A DNA stretch of 64,000 bases from Sipunculus nudus (GCA_026874595.1 CM049313.1:29942008-30006007); one strand, 5' to 3'; counted from the stretch's first letter, positions 12,291 through 24,059 are shown. Program-made: numbers and translations. Notes: generated from the sequence alone by a model not told the origin.

Positions 12291-12718
12291 CATATAAACT
12301 TTATAAACGGAGGGAAACCTGAATGCACAGAGTCATGCAGGAATGCACGATGACACGCGTTTTAGTAAGACAAAGACTCGTGTAGGTATGAGCGACAATC
12401 AGCGCAGTTTGCTCGTTTTGTGTAGGGTCCATCGGGCCAAATGCCAATTCAGGCCCGCAGCCGACGGGATGAATTAATTGGCGTAGCGGGGACCACGGCC
12501 ATTTCCTGGTAAAAACTTGTGAATAAATATACCGGACGGGCTGACCATTTTCTCAGGGCCATAGGAATGTCACCATTCCAGTGTGCCCTCAGACCTGGTC
12601 AGACCTGGTCAGACCTAAAACGCGTGCCTGCACATCTGTGCGCATGCAGGTGATTGCTGTCCAAAGTTTCGGTCGGTGAGTCCTTCAGGAAAGGACCAGA
12701 ACCGTTTTTTTTTTTTAA
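12291..12718. other. GC-richer segment interrupting the array
   Basis: About 430 bp of different composition separates a truncated monomer from the next hairpin modules. It contains a short tandem stretch (three 'cctggtcaga' copies, about 12592-12615) and ends in a T-run (12706-12717). No coding domain, inverted ends or clear target duplication is visible. It may be an inserted non-autonomous element, but the class is unknown. Confidence 0.4.
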
Positions 12719-12720
12719 TT

Positions 12721-12960
12721 GCTTGCCGGAAATCTTCCATTTCTGCAGGCAGGTTGGCCAGTCGCAAATCTCTGTTTATTGCTTGCCGGAAATCTTCGAT
12801 TTCTGCAAGCAGGTTGGTCAGTCGCGGATGTCTGTTTGTTGCTTGCCGGAAATCTTCGATTTCGGCAAGTTGGTTGGTCAGTTGCGTATGTCTGTTTATT
12901 GCTTGCCGGAAATCTTCGATTTCTGCAAGCAGGTTGGTCAGTCGCGGATGTCTGTTTGTC
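12721..12960 (+). repeat. Four tandem copies of a 60-bp hairpin module
   Basis: Exact 60-bp spacing at 12721, 12781, 12841 and 12901. Each copy contains the nested palindrome GAAATC-TTC-GATTTC flanked by GCTTGC / GCAAGC outer arms, then 'aggttggtcagtcgcggatg' and 'tctgttt'. Copy 1 is the most diverged; copies 2 and 4 are nearly identical. Because 60 is divisible by 3, both strands stay open in several frames as 20-residue repeats; this is a by-product of the period. Confidence 0.9.
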
Positions 12961-14680
12961 TGTTTGTTTGTTTGTCTGTCTGTCTGTGTACTCTCTACAG
13001 GCCACAATTTTGCAGCAATTGCTTTTAAACTTACACAGCTGATAGACAAGCAAAAGTCCTCGAGGCCTATTGTTATTGGGCGACATAGGTCCAAGGTCAA
13101 GGTCAAGGTCATCAAAACTTCTCAAAACGGTTTTTTCTTCATATCTTTGTAACTGTTAGTGGTATCTTCTTCAAACATAGATCATTTTAAACGTTATTCC
13201 CAGGCCTTTCTTCTGGTGTGTAGCTCTTTCAAATTTGCCGTAACCATGGTTACGCATTTTGTGGAAAAAGTCATGATATTCTGAAATAAGGGGTCATATT
13301 TTTCTAACTTTGTCAGTTTTAAAGCTAGAGAGGTCTAGTTTTTTGCATCAGGTAGCATTTAACAAGTACTGCAAGATTTTATTAAAAGTCTCGCGATATC
13401 TCGTACAATATCTCGTCAAACGAGATATTTCGAGATTTCAGTAATCTTGCCCTGGAGGCCACAGTTTTGCAGGAATCTTTTTGAAACTGGCATATCGTAA
13501 GTCCTACACTATTATCTCGAAATCAATTTTTCATTTTTTTAATTCGGCCGCTAGGGGGCTCTGGGTGCAAACCTCTCCAACATATCATGTTTTGGCAATA
13601 TCTCCAAAACTGTGAGCCTCAATTACATAAACTATAGCTTATTTTCATCCTCTGAGTCTTTCTGAATCCTGGTGTAGTCATTTCGACTCAATCTTGAGTC
13701 ACTTTGTCAGTGTGTCCGTCTGTTTCTCAGTTGTCCTCAAATCCGCTTGCTTGCCGGTTCTTGCGTCTCACATATAGCATTCTACAGGACACAGTTTTGA
13801 AAGAATCCTTTTAAAACTATTATATCTTATGTCTTACACTATTATCTCGAAACGGATTTTTCATTTTTCCAGAATTGGCCGCTAGGGGGCGGTGCACTCA
13901 AACTTGCACAACATATCATTTTTTGGCCATATCTCCAAAACTATAAACCTAATTTACATAAACTATAGCTTATTTTCTTCCTCTGGGTCTTTCAAAAAAC
14001 CTGGGGTATTCATTTGGTCTCAATCTTGAGTCACTTTGTCTGTGTGTCCGTCTGTTTCTCAGTTGTCCTCAAATCCGCTTGCTTGCCGGTTCTTGCGTCT
14101 CACAAATAGCATTCTACAGGCCACAGTTTTGAAAGAATCCTTTTAAAACTATTACATCTTATGTCTTACACAAATATCTCGAAACGGATTTTTCATTTTC
14201 CAGAATTGGCCGCTAGGGGGCGGTGCACTCAAACTTGCACAACATATCATTTTTTGGCCATATCTCCAAAACTATAAACCTCATTTACACAAACTATAGC
14301 TTATTATCTTCCTCTGAGGTTTCTTCATAACATGATTAAGTCATCTGTTCACAATCTTGGGTCAGTTTGTCAGTATGTTGTCTGTTTGTCAGTTGTCCTC
14401 AATTTCGCCTGCTTCCTGGTTCTTGCGTCTCACATGTAGCATTCTACTGGCCACAGTTTTGCAGGAATCGTTTTGTAAATTACACTTGTCATATATGGTA
14501 ATGATATCTGGAAGTCCTATGTTTATTATTCAAATAAGTCAAAGGTCAAGGTCAAGGTGATCAAAATATATCAAAATCTTATTTTCTTTAGAACTTTGTT
14601 AATATTGGTTCTTTATTCACAAACTATGGATTATTTTCTTTCACTTTGACACTGCTCATTCATCTGACTTACTTTACATC
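12961..14680 (+). repeat. Composite repeat unit
   Basis: The order is TGTCTG leader, 'ctctacaggccacaattttg', AGGTCA-rich block (13086-13111), X-box palindrome (13240-13253), 'gagaggtctagttttttgca', TCTCGT foldback (about 13408-13425), then monomers with cores at 13548, 13879 and 14210 (331 bp apart). It closes with a shorter segment holding another AGGTCA block (14536-14560) and the junction 14681-14720. The latter two cores read GGCGGTGCAC rather than GGCGCTG. Confidence 0.75.
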
Positions 14681-14696
14681 ATTTCCGGCAAGCGCG

Positions 14697-14709
14697 TGAC
14701 CTCAGGTCA
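14697..14709. promoter_or_regulatory. Everted AGGTCA repeat at the junction
   Basis: TGACCT-C-AGGTCA is a perfect everted repeat with a 1-bp spacer inside the junction. The identical sequence is at 16762-16774. The junctions at 3572 and 11091 carry the related CGACC-TAT-GGTCG instead. A role in binding or in element ends is inference. Confidence 0.35.
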
Positions 14710-14720
14710 TCTAGTTTGTT

Positions 14721-16745
14721 TGTTTGTTTGTTTGTCTGTGGACTCTCTACAGGCCACACTTTTGCAGCAATTGCTTTTAAACTGACACAGCTGGTCAAGA
14801 ATCAAAATTCCAGGAAGCCTATTGTTTTTGGTCAATATAGGTCAAAGGTCAAGGTCAAGGTCATCAAAAGTATACAAAACGGTTTTTTGTTCATATCTGT
14901 GTTAATATTGGTCGTATCTACTTCAACAGTAGCTCATTTTAATTGTCATTCCAAGGCCTGTCTTCTGGTGTGTAGCTGACTCAATTTACGGTAACCATGG
15001 TAACGCATTTTTGGGGAAAAGTGCTGATATTTTTCTAAATTTGTCAGTTTTAAAGATACAGAGGTCTAGTTTTTTGTTTCAGGTAGCATTCACCTAGTAC
15101 TACAAGATTCTATTAAGAGTCTCGCCATATCTCGTATAATATCTCGTCAAACGAGATATTTCGAGATTTCAGTAATCTTGCCCTGGAGGCCACAGTTTTG
15201 CAGGAATCTTTTTGAAACTGGCATATCTTAAGTCCTACACTATTATCTCAAAATCAATTTTTCATTTTTTTAATTCGGCCGCTAGGGGGCGCTGGGTGCA
15301 AACCTCTCCAACATATCATGTTTTGGCCATATCTCCAAAATTATAAGCCTCAATTACAAAAACTATAGTCTATTTTTTTTCATCTAAGTCTTCTTCATGA
15401 ACTCGTTTAGTCATCTGGTCTCAATCTTGTGTCACTTTGTCTGTGTGTCCGTCTGTTTCTTAGTTGTCCTCAAATCCGCTTGCTTGCCGGTTCTTGCGTC
15501 TCACATATAGCATTCTACAGGACACAGTTTTGAAAGAATTTTTTTTAAAACTATTACATCTTATGTCTTACACTAATATCTCGAAACCGATTTTTCATTT
15601 TCCAGAATTGGCCGCTAGGGGGCGGTGCACTCAAACTTCCACAACATATCATTTTTTGCCCATATCTCCAAAACTATAAACATCATTTACATAAACTATA
15701 GCTTATTTTCTTCCTCTGGGTCTTTCCAAAAACCTGATGTATTCATTTGGTCTCAATCTTGAGTCACTTTGTCTGTGTGTCCGTCTGTTTCTCAGTTGTC
15801 CTCAAATTCGCTTGCTTGCCGGTTCTTGCGTCTCACATATAGCATTCTACAGGCCACAGTTTTGAAAGAATCCTTTTAAAACTATTATATCTTATGTCTT
15901 ACACTAATATTTCGAAACCGATTTTTCATTTTCCAGAATTGGCCGCTAGGGGGCGGTGCACTCAAACTTGCACAACATATCTTTTTTTGGCCATATCTCC
16001 AAAACTATAAACATCATTTACATAAACTATAGCTTATTTTCTTCCTCTGGGTCTTTCCAAAAACCTGGTGTATTCATTTGGTCTCAATCTTGAGTCACTT
16101 TGTCTGTGTGTTCGTCTGTTTCTCAGTTGTCCTCAAATTCGCTTGCTTGCCGGTTCTTGCGTCTCACATATAGCATTCTACAGGCCACAGTTTTAAAAGA
16201 ATCCTTTTAAAACTATTACATCTTATGTCTTACACTATTATCTCGAAACCAATTTTTCATTTTCCAGAATTGGCCGCTAGGGGGCGGTGCACTCAAACTT
16301 GCACAACATATCATTTTTTGGACATATCTCCAAAACTATTAACCTCATTTACATAAATTATAGCTTATTATCTTCCTCTTAGGTTTCTTCATAACATGAT
16401 TAAGTCATCTGTTCTCAATCTTGGGTCAGTATGTTTGTCTGTTTGTCAGTTTGTCAGTTGTCCTCAATTTCGCCTGCTTCCTGGTTCTTGCGTCTCACAT
16501 GTAGCATTCTACTGGCCACAGTTTTGCAGGAATCGTTTTGTAAATTACACTTGTCATATATCGTGATGATATCTGGAAGTCCTATGTTTATTATTCAAAT
16601 AAGTCAAAGGTCAAGGTCAAGGTGATCAAAATATATCAAAATCTTATTTTCTTTAGAACTTTGTTAATATTGGTTCTTTCTTCACAAACTGTGGATTATT
16701 TTCTTTCACTTTGACACTGCTCGTTCATCTGACTAACCTTACATC
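14721..16745 (+). repeat. Composite repeat unit (about 2.07 kb junction to junction)
   Basis: It closely parallels 12961-14680 but with four monomers. It holds the leader, a DR1-type AGGTCAAAGGTCA (14839-14851), X-box GTAACCATGGTAAC (14991-15004), foldback block and cores at 15279, 15612, 15943 and 16274. The end segment (16430-16745) is nearly identical to 14370-14680, so the two units duplicated recently relative to the rest. Confidence 0.8.
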
Positions 16746-16784
16746 ATTTCCGGCAAGCGCGTGACCTCAGGTCATCTAGTTTGT

Positions 16785-18460
16785 TTGTCTGTTTGTCCCT
16801 ACTCTCCTGGCCACAATTTTGCAGCAATCGACTTGAAACTTACAGGGATGATTGACAATCAAAAGTCCTGGAACCCTATTATTTTTTGTCAACATCGCAT
16901 CATGATGAAGGTCAAGGTCATGGAAAGTATGCAATACAGTTTTTGCTCTATAACTTTGTAACAAATGGTCGTAGCCACTTAAACCATAACTTGTTTTATT
17001 CATCATTCCATGGTCTTTTATATGATGGATACCTGACTCAAATCTGCCGTTACCATGGTTACGCATTTTTGGGTTAAAACTTGATGATTTGAAAATAGTC
17101 ATGATACATTTTCTATCTTTGTCAATTTTTAAGCTACAGACGTCTGGTTTTGGTCATTATGTAGCTTATAGACAGCTTGACATGATAAAACTGAAAATCT
17201 CGCCAAATCTCGCATCATTTCTCGTCAAACGAGAGTCTTCAAGATTTCATTAAATATGACCTACAGGTTGCATTTTTTTAACAATGGCTTTGAGATTGAT
17301 ATATTTTGTGTTATTTATAAATATCTCGAAATCAATTTTTCATTTTTTGGAAATAGCCACCAGGGGGCGTGGTACCTGAAACACTGTAACATATCATTTT
17401 TCTGCAATATCTAAAATAATTTTAAACATGGCACAATTTTTATTGTCGTATCTTAAACTAGGAACATTGGCTTATTCCTCCGCACATGTAGCTTTTTGCT
17501 GCCGTTACCATGGTTTCCAACTTTTTGGGTTAAACTTGACGATCTGAAAATATGCAGTTTTTGGCTTCTATCTCGGTTAATATTTATGTTTCAGTTTTTT
17601 CAGTTTTTTCTAGTTTTTTTGCATAAGGCTGCTTCCCCTTGGTTCTAAGTAATTCAATTGCAAGTCTCGTCAAATTTCGCTCGGTTTTTCGTCAAAAGAG
17701 AAAAACGAGATTTCAAGGAAATGCTTATAACTCGGCGACTTTTACAGCTACACAGGTCTAGTTTTCGGCATTTCAAAACATATGACCAGCTTGACACGCC
17801 AGAAAAGAAATCAGGCCAAATCTCCCACCATATCTCGTCAAGCGAGAAAAAACGAGATATCATGGAAATGCTTATAACTAGGCGACTTTCACAGCTACTC
17901 AGGTCTAGTTTTCGGCATTTGGTAACATTTGGCCAACTTGACATAGTAAAACTGCGAGACTGGCCAAATCTCACACTATATCTGGTCAAATGTGGAAAAA
18001 CGAGATTTCACAGAAATGCATATAAGTCGGCGACTTTTACGGCTAGACAGGTCTAGTTTTTGGCGTTTAATAACATTCGAACGGCTTGACATGACAAACC
18101 TGCAAGACTGGCCAAATCTCGCACCATATCTCGTCAAACGATAAAAACCGAGATTTCACAGAAATGCTAATAACTCAGCGACTTTTACAGCTAGACAGGT
18201 CTAGTTTTCGGCATTTCATAACATTTGGCCAGCTTGACATGACAAATCTAAAAACTTCTCACTGCTTCTTGTCAAACGAGATTAACGGGATTTCATGGAA
18301 ATGTTTGAGCTTGGTCCCTTTTACACTAGAAAGGTATGCAGCTATTCAAGGTCAGCATGCATACATAAGCGTATTATTCGTTTCTGCTGCCCCAACAACG
18401 TTGCCCATTCATATGACTGTTTCTACATGCACTCTCTGTCTATCTGTCTGTATTATTTCC
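16785..18460 (+). repeat. Composite repeat unit containing a ~150-bp TCTCG subarray
   Basis: After the leader, AGGTCA block and X-box (17049-17062) comes a monomer with core CCACCAGGGGGCGTGG (17357) and another X-box-like copy (17504-17517). From about 17640 to 18330 four or five subunits of roughly 150 bp follow. They share 'aaatgcttataactcggcgacttttacagctagacaggtctagttttcggcatt' and 'ccaaatctcgcaccatatctcgtcaaacgag'. Plus- and minus-strand frames stay open through this subarray because of its repeat content, not because it is coding. Confidence 0.7.
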
Positions 18461-18499
18461 ATTTCCGGAAAGCGCGGGACCTCTGGTCATCTTGTTTGT

Positions 18500-21440
18500 T
18501 TGTTTGTGTGTTTGTCCCCACTCTACAGGTCGCATTTTTGTACGGATTGTTTTATAACTTACAGATCTGATAGGAACTGAATCTACTAGAAGCCTTTTGT
18601 TATTAGTCTAAATAAGTTTTAGGTCAAGGTCAAGGTCATCAAAAGTATACTAAACGGTTTTTTCTTCATATCTTTGTAATTATTTGTTGTATCTACTTAA
18701 ACGATAGCTCATTTTAATCGTCATCCAATGGTCTTTCTTCTGGTGGGTAACAGACTCAAATTTGCCGTTTCCATGGCAACGCATTTTATTGGGAAAATGA
18801 GGATATTTGAAAATCAATGGACTAATTTGTCAGTTTTAATGCTAGCGAGGTCTAGTTTTTTGCATTAGGTAGCATTCGGTTAGTACTACATGATTTTATG
18901 ACAAGTCTCGCAATATCTTGTATAATATCTCGTCGAACGAGAAATTATGGGATTTTACTATTTTGCCCTGGAGGCCACAGTTTTGCAGGAATCATTTTAA
19001 AACTGACATATTGCAAGTCCTAAACTATTATCTCGAACTTGTTTTTTCAATTTTAGGATAAGGCCGATAGGGGGCGCTGGGTGCAAACCTTACCAACTTA
19101 TCATATTTCGGCCATATCTCCAAAATTATAAGCTTCAATTATATAAACTATAGCTTATTTTCTTCCTTTGAGTCTTCTCCATAACTTGGTGTAGTCTTCT
19201 GGTCACTATCTTGTGTCACTTTGTCAGTGTGTCTGTCTGTTTGTCAGTTGTCCTCAAATTCGCCTGCTTGTACTTGTGTCTCACATATAGTATTCTACAA
19301 GCCACAGTTTGGAAGGAATCTTTTTGGATCTGATCTTACTCATGTCTTCCACTAATTTATCGAAACCTTTTTTTCCTTTATCGGGATATGATCGCTAGGG
19401 GGCGCTGAAACCGACCCTCCCCAACATATCATGTTTTAGCCATATCTAAAAAAATTATAAACCTCAGTTTTACTTTCTGTGAGTATTCTCCATAACCTGT
19501 TTAAGTCATTTGGTCTCCATCTTGTGTCCTTTTGTCAGTATGTCTGTCTGTTTGTCATTTTTCCTCAAATTCGCCTGCTTCTTGGTTCTTGCGTCTCACA
19601 TACAGCATTTTACAGGTCACAGTTTTGAAAGAATCTTTTTGAAACTATTACATCTGATGCCCCTCTCTGATATCTAAAAACTGTTTTTTTTTAAATGTAT
19701 AAACTTGATAAAAGTTTTAACTGGTTTTTCATTTTCGGGATATTGCCGGTAGGGGGCACTGCACTCGACCCTCCCCAACATAACATTTTTGGCAATATCT
19801 CCATAACTTTAATTCTTAATTACAGAAACTATGCCTTATTTCCTTCCGGTGATTCTTTTCCATAACCTGTTTAAGTCATCTGCTCTCATTCTTGTGTCAC
19901 GTTGTCAATATGTCTGTCTGTTTGTAAGTTGTCCTCCAATTTGCCTGCTTGCTGGTTCTTGCATCTCACATATAGCATTCTACAGGCCAAAGTTTTGAAA
20001 GAATTCTTTTCAAAATGGTATCTTATGTCTTAAACATATCTCGAAACAGATTTTTCATTTACCGGATATGGCCGCTAAGGGGCGCTGCACTCGATTCTCC
20101 CCAACATGTCATTATTTTGCCATATCTCCAAAACTATTACCCTCAATTACATAAACTGTGGCTGATTTTCTTTCTCTGAGTGTTCTCGATAACTACGTTA
20201 AGTCATCTGGTCTCATTCTTGTCTCTTTTTCAGCATGTCTGTCTGTTTGTGAGTTGTCCTAAAATTCGCCTGCTTGCTGGTTCTTTCGTCTTACCTACAA
20301 CATTTTACAGGCAACAGTTTTGGAGTTATCCTTTTGAAACTCGCACATGTTATGACTTAAAATAATTTCTCGAAAGTGACTTTCATTTTCAGGATTACGC
20401 CGTTAGGGGGGCTGCACTCAAACCACTACAACATATCCTTTATGACCACTAGGGGGGCGGTGCACTGGAACCACCACTACAAATCATTATTGACCATATC
20501 TCTAAAACTGTAAACCACAGCTGCATAATGTATAGCTTATTTTCTTCCCCTGGGTCCTCTCCATTAATTAGTTTAGTTATCTTGTCTAATACGTGTGTCA
20601 CTTGGTCAGTATGTCTGTTTGTTTGTGAGTTGTCCTCGATTTCGCCTGCTTGCTGGATCTTGCGTCTCACAGTTAGCAATCTTCAGGCCACAGTTTTGAG
20701 AGGAATCCTTTTGAAACTAGCGTATGTTTTGTGTTACACTTAAATCTCGAAAGTTATTTTATCATTTTCAGGATATGGCCGCGAGGGGGGTATCTCCAAC
20801 ATATTTTTTTTTTTTTTGCTAATATCTCTAAAACTATAAACCTCAGTTGCATAATCTATAGCTTATTTTCGGCCTCTAGGTCCTCTGCATTAATCTGGTC
20901 AAGTCATCTGGTCTCAGCCTTGTGTCACTTTGTCAGTATGTCTGTTTATTTGTTAGTTGTCTTAATTTTCGCCTGCTTGCTGGTTCTAGTGTCTTGTTTA
21001 TAAAAATGCAGAAAAATAGTTTTGCAGGAGTCCTTTTGAAACTGTTACGTTATATCTAACAATAGTTTCTCGAAACTGATTTTTTCATTTTCGGGATATG
21101 ACCACTACATGGTGACCACTACAAAATTGAATTTTGGCAATACTGCCAAAACTTTAATCTGACATACATAAACTATTGCTCATTTTCATTCTCTACACGT
21201 TCTCAATAATCGTATCTTGTGATTTCTTGTCAGATGTATCACTCAGTCAGTATATATTTCTGTTCGTCCATTGTACAATTCGCCTCAATGCTCGATTTTT
21301 TTTTAAGATATGGAATTCTACCGGAAAGAATTTTATAGCAATTAATCTGAATATTATCCAATTAAGATCAGTCTTTCTGTTTAAATAGGTCATATTTTAA
21401 TGTCAAGGTCATCTAATAACACGTTTTTTCCCTCAAATTT
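18500..21440 (+). repeat. Last composite unit and decayed monomers
   Basis: Leader, AGGTCA block (about 18612-18640), the best X-box match of the window (GTTTCCATGGCAAC, 18767-18780) and foldback block, then monomers with cores at 19064, 19392, 19746, 20072, 20400, 20446 and 20779. Cores degrade rightwards (TAAGGGGCG, TTAGGGGGGC, GCGAGGGGGG). The array fades by about 21440 into unique AT-rich sequence. Confidence 0.75.
18767..18780. promoter_or_regulatory. RFX X-box-like site
   Basis: GTTTCCATGGCAAC fits the X-box consensus better than the other copies. Related boxes are at 1964-1977, 6335-6348, 6790-6803, 11481-11494, 13240-13253, 14991-15004, 17049-17062 and 17504-17517. No binding evidence. 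Confidence 0.35.
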
Positions 21441-21854
21441 TAGTCATTTTTCATCAGCCGCATAAACTCTAGGTCATTTTACACGTCATTTTGTTTTTTT
21501 TAAATTGGTTTTAAAGTTATGAAGTGGACAGAACACGAAAAGTAAGTCACAATCGGTGAAATGAAAGATTTTAACCAATCTCAGAATTTGATATTCCTCG
21601 TGATTTGGTCGTATCAGGATTCATAGTCATTTCAGTCCACTTTTTCTCCCCCTTAACATGGATTAGTTACCTGTTGTCCGGGTAGTGCAATTCTGTCGCT
21701 ATTTCTTTATCATCTCTTTTCTCAAGCATACAAGATAATCAACACATTCATTCAAGACTTGCACAGCTTAATGAATAACAACAATGAATTCAGAGTAAAT
21801 ATCATAATTTATTGTATAGAATAGCACAGTGATGGCACGTTACATATATGATCT
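21441..21854. other. AT-rich unique sequence
   Basis: Between the end of the composite array and the inverted-arm element. No repeat module or supported coding frame is visible. Confidence 0.5.
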
Positions 21855-23123
21855 ATTTTGAATTGGTGTAAGGCACGTCATTTATTTTAAAAAGATTATT
21901 ATTATGACATATATGTATTCTGATATGGTATACCTTGCTTATTTTGAGTAAACGTTATATTTTGTCATCTTCTTTCTTAAGCTACATATGTAATAATATG
22001 ATGTGAAATATTTGATAAAGAATGAGGAGGATAATCACGGTTAAACTGAAAAATCAGTCATTTTATCAAAATTAAAATGACAAATATTCAAGTAATATTC
22101 CATTTGTTTCATATATCTCACTGTTACAAAATGGTTATATATTGTGATGTATTATACATCATATTGTATAGTATAATGTTTCACATACCGATAACAAAAA
22201 TGTTCTTATGTATTGATTCCGATTTTTGCAGAAGTTGTTCATCATGTGTTGTAAAATTTTAACGGTCTCAATAAAAAGTAACATTGTTGTAAATACTAAA
22301 CTGTCTCAAGAAAGGCTTACTAATTAACTATACCAGCCATAATGTTTCTCTATTCAAAGAATGTATAGTGTACATGCATTTGACATTAACAACTACATGA
22401 TTATGGCACCGTCTACCAAAACATAAAACCAAAAGCATCCATTTGGTTTCTTCTTCTTGATTAAGAAAACATATGGTCATTTCTTTAGCTTACGCATTAC
22501 CAGTTTCAGTTTTTATTAGGGCATGTCAAACTTCCATGACACCTACTGTTATATTTCAGTCCAGCCTTGAAACATTTACATTTGTTTGACTTGCACTGCT
22601 TGCCACTCATTCCACAGTTACACTTGGTATACCCTTGTCCACCACACTCGGACTCTTCTTCTACTCAACTCTAGCAACATTCATGGTTTGGCTCTAATCA
22701 CAGCATGTGCAAAATCAACTCAAATGCTCATTTAGTACTCAATTCTGAGTCTAACACAAGTGACAATTTGCCTCTATCAAAGCAGGTACATAGCCGACCC
22801 AAAGGAAGCACATACACTGTAATTCTGGTAGACAAGGTATACAAAAACCACCCTTTGTAACTCATCCAAGTATATCTTGATTAGGTATTTGATATTAGCA
22901 TCTGTTTAAATTTGATTGTCCTCATCACTGTCTATCAAATATTTCACATCAAATTATTACACACATACCTTAAAAAAGAAGACAGAAATATAAACTTTTC
23001 TTAAAAGATGCAAGTTATGAAATATTTGAGAACAGTATACACTTTATTCTTCTCTCTTTAAGCTATGCGTGTAATATCGTGATCTATTTTAAATAAATGA
23101 CTTGTCTTACACCAATTCAAAAT
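21855..23123. mobile_element. Decayed element with ~190-bp inverted arms
   Basis: The left arm (21855 to about 22045) and right arm (about 22907 to 23123) are diverged inverted copies. The left outer end 'attttgaattggtgtaag' is the exact complement of the right outer end 'cttacaccaattcaaaat'. Inner parts 'atgatgtgaaatatttgata' and 'tatcaaatatttcacatca' also pair. Between the arms lies a minus-strand Cys-rich coding relic (22506-22664). The outer limits are uncertain because 'ttacaccaattga' recurs at about 23271. The arms are indel-rich, indicating age. This could be an internally deleted DNA transposon; the family is suggested only by the Cys-rich relic. Confidence 0.55.
22506..22664 (-). pseudogene. 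Cys-rich C-terminal relic of a KRBA2/Ginger-like integrase-derived protein
   Basis: A minus-strand frame of about 52 codons is bounded upstream by a stop (22665-22667) and ends in TGA (22506-22508). It contains spaced cysteines in the pattern KCNC..C..NKCKC...NSRCH...TCPNK. This resembles the short Cys-rich tail at the C terminus of KRBA2-like and Ginger-type DDE integrase proteins, which I recall as CxC...C...RCxC...C..RCH...C. One expected Cys is Tyr here (AGLKYNSRCH). No DDE core is visible nearby, so only the tail survives. The assignment rests on pattern memory and needs a profile search. Confidence 0.5.
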
Positions 23124-23299
23124 TTCAGTCAATCTGTCAAATAACTGGACTGATTTTTTAGTCAATTTGTTAACTGCCTGAAAATTTAAGTCATTTTGTA
23201 AAATGCCCGAGTGAATCAGGTAATTTATAAATTGACTGAAAATTTCAGGCAATTTACAAATTGACTGATTTTACACCAATTGACTGTGACATTTATACA

Positions 23300-23355
<56 letters not shown>

Positions 23356-24059
23356 TATATTAACATATTCAGTTCTTCTTGTAACACTGCAACATGTTAT
23401 GAACAATAAAGGTTTTATAACTGATACCGCTCTAGTTTAGGTTCTTATGTAGCAACGTTTTGGTAGAGGTAAGCACTTCCACTCCTTCATGAAAACTTAT
23501 TTGGCCTTGGCTAGGTAGTTCTCCTGCGAGCACTCTTGCAAAATTTAACAGCCTGATATGTTCCTATCTGATTGGCTTTTGCATATATCACAGTTGCAAA
23601 CGATTTCAAGGCATTCTTTTAAACATACTGGTTCTTCCCGGAGAGATCGACCGTGCTTATCATACAGCCTGTCACCTCCTGACCCAAAGTGACGTACCTA
23701 GCCGTGCCCCGAATGATTGTTATAAACTTGCATGTATACATGAGATAATAATTTATGATATGCAGTTGATCGATCAGTATATAGTTTTTCCGACTTTTCT
23801 TTATTTTTGTTTTAGAGATTAACTAATGGAACACATTCAAGACCGTCCGTCAGTTTTTATGCAGCATAAATGTGTAATATATTCAATTTATTAACTAACA
23901 TGAAATCTGCTTCTCTTTTACGATATCCGTTTCTAAAAAACATGATATATCATTGGACAGAAAATAAATTCATCATTGCATGACACTTTTAGTTAACTGT
24001 TCCAAAATTTATTATTGTAAATTGCAAATGTATCAATAGACAATATATTCAAATATAAG

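Noticed and set aside
12615-13152. Five overlapping open frames of 107-166 codons on both strands
   Set aside because: The 60-bp period is a multiple of three, so several frames stay open at once. No codon preference or domain.
17654-18056. Open frames on both strands
   Set aside because: Shadow of the ~150-bp TCTCG subarray.
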